DNA of 64,000 bases from Catenulispora yoronensis (GCF_039531695.1 NZ_BAAAQN010000013.1:110801-174800); one strand, 5' to 3'; positions 41,798 to 50,899 are shown, counted from the stretch's first letter. The notes: a model not told the origin generated them from the letters alone. A program made the numbers and translations.

Positions 41798-44428
41798 TTG
41801 AGCACGGAAACTGTCGGCGAGACGCCGCAGCACGACCGGATCGATCCGGTCGACCTCCAGACGGAGATGCAGCGCTCGTACCTCGACTACGCGATGAGCG
41901 TGATCGTCGGCCGCGCGCTGCCGGACGTCCGCGACGGCCTGAAGCCGGTGCACCGCCGGGTGCTGTACGCGATGTACGACGGCGGCTACCGCCCCGACCG
42001 CGGCTACTACAAGTGCGCCCGCGTCGTCGGCGAGGTCATGGGTATCTACCACCCGCACGGCGACTCCCCGATCTACGACACCCTGGTGCGCCTGGCCCAG
42101 CCCTGGTCGCTGCGCATGGTGCTGGTCGACGGCAACGGCAACTTCGGCTCCCCGGGCAACGACCCGGCCGCGGCCATGCGGTACACCGAGTGCAAGATGG
42201 CGCCGCTGGCCATGGAGATGGTGCGGGACATCGACGAGGACACCGTCGACTTCCGCCCCAACTACGACGGCCGGTCCTCCGAGCCGGTGGTGCTGCCGGC
42301 GCGGTTCCCCAACCTGCTGGTGAACGGCTCCACCGGGATCGCGGTCGGGATGGCCACCAACATCCCGAGCCACAACCTGCGCGAGGTCAACGACGGCGTC
42401 CAGTGGTTCCTGCAGAACCCGGAGGCCGGCAACGAGGAGCTCCTCGAAGCGCTGATCGAGCGGATCAAGGGCCCGGACTTCCCGACCGGCGCGCTGATCG
42501 TCGGCCGCCGGGGCATCGAGGAGGCCTACCGCACCGGGCGCGGCTCGATCACCATGCGCGCGGTGGTGAACACCGAGGAGATCAACGGGCGGATGTGCCT
42601 GGTGGTCACCGAGCTGCCCTACCAGGTGAACCCGGACAACCTGGCGCTGAAGATCGCCGAGCTGGTCAAGGACGGCAAGGTCGCCGGCATCGCGGACGTC
42701 CGCGACGAGTCCTCCTCGCGCACCGGGCAGCGCCTGGTGATCGTGCTGAAGCGGGACGCGGTCGCCAAGGTCGTGCTGAACAACCTGTACAAGCACACCC
42801 AGCTGCAGGACTCCTTCGGCGCCAACATGCTGGCGCTGGTCGACGACGTGCCGCGTACGCTGTCGCTGGACGCGTTCATCCGGAACTGGGTCACGCACCA
42901 GATCGACGTGATCGTCCGCCGCACCCGGTTCCGGCTGCGCAAGGCGCAGGAGCGCGCGCACATCCTGATCGGCCTGCTCAAGGCGCTGGACGCGATCGAC
43001 GAGGTGGTGGCGCTGATCCGCCGCTCGCCGACCGTCGACGAGGCGCGTTCGGGCCTGATCGAGCTGCTGACCATCGACGAGGTCCAGGCCAACGCGATCC
43101 TGGAGATGCAGCTGCGCCGGCTGGCCGCCCTGGAGCGGCAGAAGATCGAGGCCGAGCACAACGAGCTGATGGCCAAGATCGCGGACTACAACGCGATCCT
43201 GGAGTCGCCGGTCCGGCAGCGGCAGATCGTCTCCGAGGAGCTGCAGGCGATCGTCGACAAGTACGGCGACGACCGGCGTTCGCAGCTGGTGCCGTACGAG
43301 GGCGACATGTCCATCGAGGACCTGATCCCCGAGGAGGACGTGGTCGTCACGATCACCCGCGGCGGCTACACCCGGCGGACCAAGACCGACCTGTACCGCT
43401 CGCAGAAGCGCGGCGGCAAGGGGGTCAAGGGCGCGCAGCTGAAGCAGGACGACATCGTCGACCACTTCTTCGTCACCACCACGCACCACTGGCTGCTGTT
43501 CTTCACCAACAAGGGCCGGGTCTACCGGGCCAAGGCGCACGAGCTGCCGGACACCGCGCGCGACGCCCGCGGGCAGCACGTGGCGAACCTGCTGGCCTTC
43601 CTGCCCGAGGAGAAGATCGCGCAGGTGCTGGATCTGCGGGACTACGAGCAGGCGCCGTACCTGGTGCTGGCGACCAAGAGCGGGCTGATCAAGAAGACGC
43701 CGCTGAAGGACTACGACTCGCCGCGCTCGGCCGGTGTCATCGCCATCAACCTGCGCGAGGACGACGAGCTGATCGCCGCCGAGCTGGTCTCCCCCGAGGA
43801 CGACCTGCTGCTGGTCTCCAAGCAGGCGCAGGGGCTGCGGTTCACCGCCACCGACGAGGCGCTGCGGCCGATGGGCCGGGCCACCTCCGGGGTGATCGGG
43901 ATGCGCTTCCGCGAGGACGACGAGCTGCTGTCGATGTCGGTGGTGCGGCCCGAGACGTTCCTGTTCACCGCCACTTCGGGCGGGTACGGGAAGCGGACGC
44001 CGGTGGACATGTTCCCGCTGCGCGGCCGGGGCGGCCTGGGCGTGATCGCCGCCAAGACCGTCGACGAGCGCGGCGGCCTGGTCGGGGCCACGATCGTGGA
44101 CGAGGGCGACGAGGTCATGGCCATCACGCTCGGGGGCGGGGTGATCCGGACCCGGGTGGCCGAGGTGCGGCCGACGTCCCGGGACACCATGGGTGTGCGG
44201 GTGATAAACCTCAGCAAGGGGGACACGGTGCTCGCGATCGCACGCAACGCGGACCCGGTGGAGGACGAGGTCGGCGAGGGTGAGAACGGGGAGATCGTCG
44301 AGAACGGGGAGGCTGTCGGCGAGGTGCTGACGGCCGAGGTGGAGGCGGAGGCGGAAGTGCTGGAGGCTGACTCTGACGCTGATTCCGGCTCGGACTCGGA
44401 CTCTGGCTTGGACTCCGACGAGGCGTAG
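41798..44428 (+). CDS. gyrA: DNA gyrase subunit A
   Basis: 876 residues from the TTG with AAGGA eight bases upstream; another TTG seven codons earlier lacks this. Catalytic Tyr129 in AMRYTECKMA. The quinolone-determining segment HPHGDSPIYDTLVRLAQ has the sensitive-type Ser and Asp. The GyrA box QKRGGKGVKG opens the C-terminal beta-pinwheel. The last 60 residues are an acidic tail rich in Glu and then Asp/Ser (DSDADSGSDSDSG), longer than most. A terminator follows. Confidence 0.98.
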   Translation: MSTETVGETPQHDRIDPVDLQTEMQRSYLDYAMSVIVGRALPDVRDGLKPVHRRVLYAMYDGGYRPDRGYYKCARVVGEVMGIYHPHGDSPIYDTLVRLAQPWSLRMVLVDGNGNFGSPGNDPAAAMRYTECKMAPLAMEMVRDIDEDTVDFRPNYDGRSSEPVVLPARFPNLLVNGSTGIAVGMATNIPSHNLREVNDGVQWFLQNPEAGNEELLEALIERIKGPDFPTGALIVGRRGIEEAYRTGRGSITMRAVVNTEEINGRMCLVVTELPYQVNPDNLALKIAELVKDGKVAGIADVRDESSSRTGQRLVIVLKRDAVAKVVLNNLYKHTQLQDSFGANMLALVDDVPRTLSLDAFIRNWVTHQIDVIVRRTRFRLRKAQERAHILIGLLKALDAIDEVVALIRRSPTVDEARSGLIELLTIDEVQANAILEMQLRRLAALERQKIEAEHNELMAKIADYNAILESPVRQRQIVSEELQAIVDKYGDDRRSQLVPYEGDMSIEDLIPEEDVVVTITRGGYTRRTKTDLYRSQKRGGKGVKGAQLKQDDIVDHFFVTTTHHWLLFFTNKGRVYRAKAHELPDTARDARGQHVANLLAFLPEEKIAQVLDLRDYEQAPYLVLATKSGLIKKTPLKDYDSPRSAGVIAINLREDDELIAAELVSPEDDLLLVSKQAQGLRFTATDEALRPMGRATSGVIGMRFREDDELLSMSVVRPETFLFTATSGGYGKRTPVDMFPLRGRGGLGVIAAKTVDERGGLVGATIVDEGDEVMAITLGGGVIRTRVAEVRPTSRDTMGVRVINLSKGDTVLAIARNADPVEDEVGEGENGEIVENGEAVGEVLTAEVEAEAEVLEADSDADSGSDSDSGLDSDEA

Positions 44429-44773
44429 TTTTCGGCCTGTCCGTCGCGCGGACTGCACAGCGGCACCGATGCTCGGCATCGGTGCCGCTGTCTTGTTGTC
44501 TGTCTGTTGTCTCTGGCTCCGGCTCCGGCTCCCTGGTGTCTTCACCGATTCGGAGAAACGGGGGACTCAGGGGATTTTCTGAAGGGTGTCCGCGGGCAGA
44601 TGGGTGACAGCCGTTCGGCCGGTCGTCGGGGCGTGGTCGGGAGCCCAGTCCTTTCCCAACGTGTTCGTTCACGTGCGCTGCGCAACGGATGCGTCCATCG
44701 AACATATGGTCCCGCCTACGGAAAATGGCGGGGCTGGGGAGACCTAGAAGGAGTAGGACGGTAGCTTGGCCGA
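44429..44773. other. gyrA-DUF3566 gap
   Basis: 345 bases. Besides the gyrA terminator it holds a GGCTCCGGCTCC run near 44515 and, close to 44710-44760, the likely promoter/leader of the DUF3566 gene with GAAGGAG at 44749. No gene seen. Confidence 0.6.
44457..44491 (+). terminator. gyrA terminator
   Basis: Perfect stem ACAGCGGCACCGATGC / GCATCGGTGCCGCTGT with loop TCG, followed by CTTGTTGTCTG. Confidence 0.88.
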
Positions 44774-45826
44774 GTGAGTAGCGAGACGACGACCGATCCC
44801 GGCCTCGGAACCGATCCCGACGGCGCCGGCGGTGTGACCCGCTCTTACGGGTCAGGCCCTGGCGCCGCTTCCGTTCCCGGCGCCGTGCCGCCCGGAGCGC
44901 ACCGCCAGCCGGGGCAGTATCAGCAGGCTCCGCAGGGTGCGCCACGTCCGCCGCAGTCGCACGCCGCGCCGCAGGGCGGGCGGGGTCCGGCGGGCGGTCC
45001 GGGTGCCCCCGGTGCTCCGGGCGCTCCGGGCGCCCCGGGCGGTCCCGGTGCCCCCGGCGGCTACGGCCCCGGGACCGGTCAGCACCCCGGCGGTGCGCAC
45101 AGCGCCCCGTCCGCTCCCGGCGCTCCGGGAGCTCCGGGTGCCCCCGGCGCTCCTGGGGGCCCCGGCGCCGCCGCCGGCGCCATGGCCTCCAACGCCGCCG
45201 CCTCGATCACGGCCGGCCTGTCCGGTCTGGCCGGTCGGCTTTCCGGTGGCGGTGGCCGTCGTGCCGGGGGCAAGCGCAAGGGAGCGCCTACCATGGGCAC
45301 CGTGGCGTATCAGCAACCGGATTCCGCTCAGGGCCAGGCCGGCCCCCGTCCGCAGACCGTCGGCGGCGGCTGGTCCGCGCGCCCGTCCGGTCCCGGCGCC
45401 GCCCCGTCCGGCGCCCCCCGCTACCAGCAGGCCCCCGGCGCGGCCCCCCGCGGCCGCAAGGCCCGCCTGCGCGTGGCGAAGGTCGACCCCTGGTCCGTGA
45501 TGAAGACCACCTTCGTCCTGTCCATCGCCTTCGCGGTGGTCTCCGTGGTGGCCGCGGCCCTGCTCTGGTCCGCCCTCAACGCCCTGGGCGTCTTCGACTC
45601 CATCAACCGCACCCTGGCCTCGGTGGCCCCCTCCAACCAGCCGAACAGCCTGACCCTCACCTCGGTCCTGTCCTTCGGCAAGGTCATCAGCTTCACCGCC
45701 CTGGTCAGCGTGGTCAACATCGTCCTGTTCACCGCCCTGGCCACCCTCGGCGCCTACCTCTACAACATGTGCTCCGCCCTGGTCGGCGGCGTCGAGGTCA
45801 CCCTGGCCGACGACACCGCCTCCTGA
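44774..45826 (+). CDS. DUF3566 membrane protein with collagen-like N-terminus
   Basis: 350 residues. The first 220 are low complexity, with runs of Gly-Ala-Pro triplets (GAPGAPGAPGAPGGPGAPGG, residues about 77-100, and again near 116-135). The C-terminal 120 are the DUF3566 domain: ARLRVAKVDPWSVMKTTFVLSIAFAVVSVVAAALLW and a second helix (VISFTALVSVVNIVLFTALATLGAYLYNM). The family follows gyrA in most actinobacteria and its role is unknown; a link to envelope growth has been suggested. GTG start. Confidence 0.85.
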   Translation: MSSETTTDPGLGTDPDGAGGVTRSYGSGPGAASVPGAVPPGAHRQPGQYQQAPQGAPRPPQSHAAPQGGRGPAGGPGAPGAPGAPGAPGGPGAPGGYGPGTGQHPGGAHSAPSAPGAPGAPGAPGAPGGPGAAAGAMASNAAASITAGLSGLAGRLSGGGGRRAGGKRKGAPTMGTVAYQQPDSAQGQAGPRPQTVGGGWSARPSGPGAAPSGAPRYQQAPGAAPRGRKARLRVAKVDPWSVMKTTFVLSIAFAVVSVVAAALLWSALNALGVFDSINRTLASVAPSNQPNSLTLTSVLSFGKVISFTALVSVVNIVLFTALATLGAYLYNMCSALVGGVEVTLADDTAS

Positions 45827-46011
45827 CCGTCCGCGGCCCCGGCCCGGGGCCCGCCGACGGGTCGGCAACCGGCCGGGAACCGGTCGCGGATCGGCTGCGG
45901 ATCGGCTGCGGATCAGCTGCGGATCGGCCGGCGACGAGCCCGCCACCAGGCATGGAAAGCGGTTTTGGGGCACTGCCCCGCGTGGGGTAAGCTTCTCGAC
46001 GTTACCAACCG

Positions 46012-46085
46012 GGGCCTATGGCACAGTTGGTTAGCGCGCCGCCCTGATAAGGCGGAGGTCGGTGGTTCAAGTCCACCTAGGCCCA
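46012..46085 (+). tRNA. tRNA-Ile (anticodon GAT)
   Basis: Acceptor GGGCCTA pairs with TAGGCCC at 46078-46084; anticodon GAT at 46046-46048 between CGCCC-type and GGGCG-type stems; T-arm GGTGGTTCAAGTCCACC. Downstream of gyrA as usual, but no tRNA-Ala follows. The promoter area shares GGTAAGCTTCTCGAC with the tRNA-Ser gene. Confidence 0.97.
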
Positions 46086-46096
46086 CCCCGGTGATC

Positions 46097-46124
46097 AGCC
46101 CCGGAGCTATTTAGCTCCGGGGCT
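46097..46124 (+). terminator. tRNA-Ile terminator
   Basis: AGCCCCGGAGCT / AGCTCCGGGGCT, loop ATTT, followed by GTTTCGTGTTT. Confidence 0.88.
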
Positions 46125-46229
46125 GTTTCGTGTTTGGCCCTCAGCCAAGAGGCGAAGACCGCAGCCGCTTCTTGATGCCACAGTGGGGGATGTGTTTCGT
46201 CACGGAGTCGTCTACGGGAGGGGCGGGGG

Positions 46230-46808
46230 ATGGGCGAGTTGATGGGGCGTGCCGTGCAGCGGGTGAGCCATGAGCATCGGGAGATGGCGGCTGAGCGGTT
46301 GCGGGCTGCTGCTGGGGATGGGCTGATCTCGATCGATGAGTTGGATCGGCGGTTGGGGACTGCTTTCCTGGCGGTGACGTTCGCCGATCTGGACGCTGTC
46401 ACTGTGGACCTTCCGCCGGCGCCGTTGGAGGTGGTGGCGGCTGCGGCGAGTCGACGGGTGCTGCGGTTGGCGGTGAGCAATGGGTCGGTGAGCCGGTTCG
46501 GGGAGTGGGAGGTTCCGGGGGAGATCGAGTTGCAGCTGGAGCATGCCACGTCGACGTTGGATTTCCGGGTGTCGGAGGTGCCGGCCACCGGGGTTCATAT
46601 CAATGTCCAGGCTTTTCGGAGCCGGGTGCGGTTGTTGGTGCTGCCGGGTACGTATGTCGATCTGGGGAGTCTGGGGCGGCATCGGTCCACGGTCGCGGAT
46701 CGGCATGGGAGGGCCGGGTCGTCGCGGGAGTTGCATGCTGTTCGGTTGACCGGCGATATCCGGGGCGGGAGTCTGCGGGTGCTGCGGCGGCCGTACCAAT
46801 TGTTCTAG
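46230..46808 (+). CDS. DUF1707 (SHOCT-like) domain protein
   Basis: 192 residues. Residues 11-60 are the DUF1707 motif: RVSHEHREMAAERLRAAAGDGLISIDELDRRLGTAFLAVTFADLDAVTVDLP. The rest is a beta-rich domain of the type often found after DUF1707. No membrane helix, so likely cytoplasmic or peripheral. Codon use is slightly less GC-rich at third positions than its neighbours (many TTG, GGG and GAT codons). Function unknown. Confidence 0.78.
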   Translation: MGELMGRAVQRVSHEHREMAAERLRAAAGDGLISIDELDRRLGTAFLAVTFADLDAVTVDLPPAPLEVVAAAASRRVLRLAVSNGSVSRFGEWEVPGEIELQLEHATSTLDFRVSEVPATGVHINVQAFRSRVRLLVLPGTYVDLGSLGRHRSTVADRHGRAGSSRELHAVRLTGDIRGGSLRVLRRPYQLF

Positions 46809-46883
46809 CCGGGGCGCCGTCGGGGAGCCGCCGGCCCGCCGTCAGGGCGCCGCCCGGGTGGAGCCGGCCGGACGCGGAGACGG

Positions 46884-46915
46884 CGAACGCCCCGGGGCTC
46901 CTTCCGGGGCGTTCG
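46884..46915. terminator. Bidirectional hairpin between DUF1707 and protease genes
   Basis: CGAACGCCCCGG / CCGGGGCGTTCG with loop GGCTCCTT, placed between two convergent genes. Confidence 0.8.
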
Positions 46916-46937
46916 CGTGGGCGCTGGTCGGGCTCGG

Positions 46938-48059
46938 TCAGCTGGTCTGACCGCCCTCCAGCTTGCCCAGCAGGGTCTTGACCTGGTTCACCGGGATGGA
47001 GAAACCGAGGCCGACGCTGCCGCCCTGGCCGCCGAAGGCGCTGGTCGGGGAGTAGATCGCGGAGTTGATGCCGATGACCTGGCCCTGGGCGTTGAGCAGC
47101 GGGCCGCCGGAGTTGCCGGGGTTGATGCTGGCGTCGGTCTGGATCGCCTTGTACGTCACCTGGCTGCCGCTGGAGTAGCGGCTCTGGCCGCTGCTCACGG
47201 TCACCTGGCGGTTCAGGGCGCTGACGATGCCGGAGGTCACCGTGCTCTGCAGGCCGTCGGGGGAGCCGATGGCGACGACGGTGTCGCCGACCTGCACCTT
47301 GTCGCTGTCGCCGAGGGAGGCGGTGGGCAGGCCGCTGACGCCCTGGGCCTGGATCACCGCCAGGTCGCTGCCGCTGTCGGTGCCGATGATCGTGGCCTGC
47401 GCGGTCTTGCCGTCGTTGAAGGTGACGGTGGTCTGGCCGCCGCTGTCGGCGGCGTCGGCGACCACGTGGTTGTTGGTGAGGATCTTGCCGTCGGCGGACA
47501 GGATCACGCCGGAGCCGACCGACTTGCCCTGGTAGGTCGTCACCGTCACCTGCACCACGGTGGGCAGCGCGGCCTTGGCCACCTGGCCGACGGTGGTGGT
47601 CGGCGTGCCGGTCTGGTTGCTGATCGGGGTGTTCACCGCGGAGTTGGACGTGGGGGCGGCGGCCGCGGCCGCGGTGGACGGGTTCTGATGCGCCGCGACG
47701 GTGCCGGCCACGCCGCCCGCGACCGCCGAGGCGGCGATGGTGCCGGCCACCACCAGGGCGAGGCCCATCCGGCGCTTGCGGCGCGGCGGCTCGGGCGGCT
47801 CGGGCGGCGGCGCGTACGGGAAGCCGTAGGGCCCGGGCCCGTTCGGGGACCCAGGAGCCGTGTGCACCCCGGGCGCTCCAATCGCCCCGGGTGCCGCCTG
47901 GGTCCCGTAGGAGCCGGTCATCGCCGGGTACCCGGGCTCCGTCGAGTCCTGTCCCGGACCGAACATCGGCCCGGAAGGCGTCTGGCCGCCGCCCCACGGC
48001 TGCGGATCGCCGGCGGCGGGCCGCTGCGGCTGGTACGGGTCGTGCTCGAATCCGGTCAT
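46938..48059 (-). CDS. S1C-family trypsin-like serine protease (HtrA-like, no PDZ)
   Basis: 373 residues. A cytoplasmic Pro/Gly-rich N-terminus (about 120 residues), one membrane helix (about 125-148, MGLALVVAGTIAASAVAGG), then a chymotrypsin-fold protease. The triad is visible: His in LTNNHVVAD, Asp in GSDLAVIQA, Ser in NPGNSGGPLL. The chain ends soon after the protease domain, so the PDZ domain of DegP/HtrA is missing. It probably degrades misfolded proteins outside the membrane. Start ATG gives MTGFEHDPYQPQRP. Confidence 0.9.
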   Translation of the reverse strand: MTGFEHDPYQPQRPAAGDPQPWGGGQTPSGPMFGPGQDSTEPGYPAMTGSYGTQAAPGAIGAPGVHTAPGSPNGPGPYGFPYAPPPEPPEPPRRKRRMGLALVVAGTIAASAVAGGVAGTVAAHQNPSTAAAAAAPTSNSAVNTPISNQTGTPTTTVGQVAKAALPTVVQVTVTTYQGKSVGSGVILSADGKILTNNHVVADAADSGGQTTVTFNDGKTAQATIIGTDSGSDLAVIQAQGVSGLPTASLGDSDKVQVGDTVVAIGSPDGLQSTVTSGIVSALNRQVTVSSGQSRYSSGSQVTYKAIQTDASINPGNSGGPLLNAQGQVIGINSAIYSPTSAFGGQGGSVGLGFSIPVNQVKTLLGKLEGGQTS

Positions 48060-48196
48060 GGGTCCCACCGTGCTCCCCGACCATGAGAGCCCCTTGCCGA
48101 GAGCATGAGAATCCAAGAAGAAAGGCATGAAGCCGAGGGCCGGAATCCTAAGGAAAGCGGTTGTCCGCCCGGGCGGGCCCGGTGGATGATCCCGGG

Positions 48197-48961
48197 ATGG
48201 ACCACGATCCGATCCCTGATGCCCGTGCTCTGGTCCGCGAACGGTATCCGCAGGCCTGGTGGGCCGTCCTGGCCGGCAGTGTGCTGACGGCGCTCCGCAC
48301 CCCGGGCTCCGACCTCGACCTGGTCGTGGTACTCCCCCTCGGCGATCCGCTGGCACCGCGCCGCGAGTCGCTGGTCTTCCGCGACTGGCCGGCCGAGTTG
48401 TTCGTGCACGACGAACAGTCGCTGGAGCACTGGCTCGGCATGGAGCACGCGGCCCGCAAACCCACGCTGCACCGGATGGTCGGCGCCGGCGTGGCCCTGG
48501 TGGGCAACCCCGCCGACTGGCAGGAGCGCTGCCGCAAGGTGCTGGAGACCGGTCCCGACCCGCTTCCGCCGACCCAGCGCGACCTGGTCCGCTACGGCCT
48601 CACCGATCTGCTCGACGACCTCACCCACGCCACCGATCCGGGCGAGCGCCGGGTGATCGCGGCCGCGCTGTGGACCGACGCCGCGCACCAGCTGCTCGCG
48701 GCCGCGAACTGCTGGAACGGCACCGGCAAATGGCTGTTGCGCGAGCTGCGGGCGCTGGACGCGGATCTGGCCGAGCGCTGGCTGCGGGCCCGGGACGACG
48801 AGGCCGCCACCGCATTGTTCGCCCGCGAGGTCCTGGACCGGCTCGGCGGCCCGCTGTTCGACGGGTTCACCGCCGTGGCGCCCCGCCCGGGGCCGCCGAT
48901 GCAGCCGACGCCGCCGAGGGGATCTGCCGCGCTCCCGCCTATCGCACCTGATCGACCGTGA
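48197..48961 (+). CDS. Nucleotidyltransferase-domain protein
   Basis: 254 residues. The N-terminal pol-beta-type nucleotidyltransferase motif is AGSVLTALRTPGSDLDLVVVLP (G-S, then D-x-D), with a later acidic residue candidate in AELFVHDEQ. The C-terminal half is helical (about residues 135-225) like the helical partner domain of aminoglycoside-type or HEPN-linked transferases. Substrate unknown. The last 30 residues are Pro-rich. Its end overlaps the convergent secreted protein gene by 23 bases. Confidence 0.75.
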   Translation: MDHDPIPDARALVRERYPQAWWAVLAGSVLTALRTPGSDLDLVVVLPLGDPLAPRRESLVFRDWPAELFVHDEQSLEHWLGMEHAARKPTLHRMVGAGVALVGNPADWQERCRKVLETGPDPLPPTQRDLVRYGLTDLLDDLTHATDPGERRVIAAALWTDAAHQLLAAANCWNGTGKWLLRELRALDADLAERWLRARDDEAATALFAREVLDRLGGPLFDGFTAVAPRPGPPMQPTPPRGSAALPPIAPDRP

Positions 48962-49601
48962 TCGGGAACGACGTCAGCGTGAACGACGGCGCCGACGGCT
49001 TCGAGACGTCGACCAGTTCCACCGGATCGGTCAGCAGGTAGACCGCGTTCCGCGGCGGGAACGCGGTCAGATCCGTGTTCAGCAAAGGGAAGGTTGTCTT
49101 GCTCGCGTACGTCGCCGGCTGTCCGTCGCGGCACGGGCTGTGCTCCATCGAGACGGTGACGTCCTGCGCCAGCGACTCGGCCGCCGGGTACGCCTTCGTC
49201 GCCGTCGGCGCGGCGAGCTCCCCGACCGCCGGCCCCTTCGCGGACACCGTCACCGTGCCCAGATCCCGGTCGTACCCGGTCAGCCGCTCGGCCTCGGTGC
49301 TGACCGCGACGGTCGGGGAGGGCCCGGCGACGCGGTCCCCGACCCGCAGCAGCGCGGTGCCCCGCACCTCGAACCGGTGCAGGACCCCGTCGCACTCCAT
49401 CACCATGTCGCCGTCCTCGACGACCGGGACCGTGGTCCCGGACGCCGGGACCACGGCGCCGGGACCGGGACCGCCGGGGCCACTGGAACCGCCGGGACCA
49501 CCGGGACCGCCGACGGCATCGGCGCGGGCGGCCCCGCTGCCCACGGCGAATAAGAGAGCTGAGCCGCAGGCGGTCAGCACGGTTCCGGTTCCGGTTCGCA
49601 T
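48939..49601 (-). CDS. Secreted protein of unknown function
   Basis: 220 residues. Signal peptide MRTGTGTVLTACGSALLFAVGSGAARA, then a Gly/Pro linker (GGPGGPGGSSGPGGPGPG) and a beta-rich domain with two cysteines (MECDGVLH and SPCRDGQP) that may pair. No known family recognised. GAAAGG precedes the ATG. Confidence 0.6.
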   Translation of the reverse strand: MRTGTGTVLTACGSALLFAVGSGAARADAVGGPGGPGGSSGPGGPGPGAVVPASGTTVPVVEDGDMVMECDGVLHRFEVRGTALLRVGDRVAGPSPTVAVSTEAERLTGYDRDLGTVTVSAKGPAVGELAAPTATKAYPAAESLAQDVTVSMEHSPCRDGQPATYASKTTFPLLNTDLTAFPPRNAVYLLTDPVELVDVSKPSAPSFTLTSFPITVDQVR

Positions 49602-49684
49602 GGCTGGACCTTTCGGGAGATTTGTTGCTTTGCCCAGCATTATCATCCCGTCCGCCATGGCCGGTCCCGGCCCCACGCCGCGCG

Positions 49685-50899
49685 CTACTCCGCTTCTTCC
49701 TCCTTCCTCTTGCCGCTCCGCGCGCCTTGCAGGGCAAGCGGATTCGGGAACGGCGGCCAGTACGGAAGCTTGCGCGGTCCGACGGTCTCCACGTACGCGC
49801 CCTCGATCAGGGCCCGCATGAACACCGCTCCGCGCGCCGCCTGCCGGTAGCGCTCGGCGACCTTCGGGTCGCTGGGCATCCGGCCGGCCCAGTGCACGGT
49901 CGTGGTCCGCGGAGCCAGGATCGGGTCGGCCGTGGTCAGCGAATCACCGGGCTGGTGCTCCGTCGAACGGTCCGACCGCGGCGCCGGGCCGGCGCTCCGG
50001 CCGCCGGTCGACCACTCGGTCGGCCAGTCGAGCGGCAGCACCGGTTGGACCGGCGCGATGGACCCGTCGCCGACCACGTTCGCCGCCGACGGCCGCCCGA
50101 TCGCCTCGGGCTCCGTGCCGGGCCGGAACGTGTCGTCGTCCGGCTTCGGCTCGGAGTCCTCCTCCTCGATCTCCTCGGCGTCCATCACGTTGGCGAAGGC
50201 CTCCAGCGCGGCCAGGATGTCGCCCGACACGTCCGCCGTGCCGATCTCCTCGCCGGCCACCGGAGTGGGGATCTCGGCCCACACCGCGCGGGCGCGGTGG
50301 TCGCCGATCACGCCCCACTTCTCCGCGACCGAGGCCACCATCGCCAGGCCGCGGCCGGCCTCGGCGCACCAGGAGAGGTCGTCGAGGTCGTCGAGATCGT
50401 CGTCGAGATCGTCGTCGAGCGGGCCCGGGGCGCCGCCGGCGGCGGATCCGGACCCGGGTCTGGAGCCGGCGCCGGCGCCGGCTCTTGGACTGGAACTGGA
50501 ACTGGAATCGGAACTCGGGTCGGAAACTGAACTGGAACTGGAACTCGAACTCGAATCGGAAACTGAACTGGAACTGGACTTGCCGGGCTCATCGAGCCCG
50601 TCGAGCTCGCCGAGGTCCGCGAACTTGCCGATTCCGCCGACGACGATCCGCGGGTCGCTCGGCGCGCCCTGGTCGTCGACACGGATCTGGTAGCGGTCGG
50701 AGAACGTGGCCAGATGCACCACGAACTGCCCGCCGGGCGCGCCGCTGGCCGTGTGCACGATGGCGTTCCCGGCCAGTTCGGACACGGCCAGCACGACCAG
50801 TTCGGAGCCCGGCGCGTCGCCGACGACCATCTCAGTGAACTGGCGGACCTCGGAGAGGCACTCGGCCAGCCCGGGGAACGAACGGGACCAATACGACAC
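49685..50899 (-). CDS. GHKL ATPase (RsbW-like) split by a serine-rich insertion
   Basis: 404 residues. An anti-sigma-kinase-like ATPase: N box LAVSELAGNAIVHTASG, G1 box VDDQGAPSDPR, and the late G2/lid segment CAEAGRGLAMVASVAEKWGV. Between G1 and G2 lies an insertion of about 75 residues (SSSSSVSDSSSSSSSSSVSD and DDDLDDDLDDLDD). It is coded by hexanucleotide repeats and an Asp/Leu repeat. A 200-residue extra C-terminal region follows, including a part with PYWPPFPNPLALQG. It is encoded beside two DUF5753 regulators, as such ATPases are in streptomycete regulatory modules. Confidence 0.78.
   Translation of the reverse strand: MSYWSRSFPGLAECLSEVRQFTEMVVGDAPGSELVVLAVSELAGNAIVHTASGAPGGQFVVHLATFSDRYQIRVDDQGAPSDPRIVVGGIGKFADLGELDGLDEPGKSSSSSVSDSSSSSSSSSVSDPSSDSSSSSSPRAGAGAGSRPGSGSAAGGAPGPLDDDLDDDLDDLDDLSWCAEAGRGLAMVASVAEKWGVIGDHRARAVWAEIPTPVAGEEIGTADVSGDILAALEAFANVMDAEEIEEEDSEPKPDDDTFRPGTEPEAIGRPSAANVVGDGSIAPVQPVLPLDWPTEWSTGGRSAGPAPRSDRSTEHQPGDSLTTADPILAPRTTTVHWAGRMPSDPKVAERYRQAARGAVFMRALIEGAYVETVGPRKLPYWPPFPNPLALQGARSGKRKEEEAE
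50460..50580. repeat. Hexanucleotide repeat tract (GAACTG and variants)
   Basis: About fifteen tandem six-base units of GAACTG, GAACTC, GAATCG and GAAACT inside the ATPase gene; on its coding strand they read AGTTCC-like codon pairs for Ser-Ser. Such tracts change length easily by slippage. Confidence 0.85.

Noticed and set aside
39608..44545. Open frame of about 1645 codons antisense to gyrB and gyrA
   Set aside because: Same artefact; composition rich in Val, Gln, Leu, Asp and His repeats without fold, opposite two certain genes.
46086..46229. tRNA-Ala expected after tRNA-Ile
   Set aside because: Often follows in actinobacteria, but only a terminator is present here.
50460..50580. CRISPR-like array
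   Set aside because: The tract is made of six-base units with no spacers and lies inside a coding region; it is a simple sequence repeat. No other candidate array was seen in the window.
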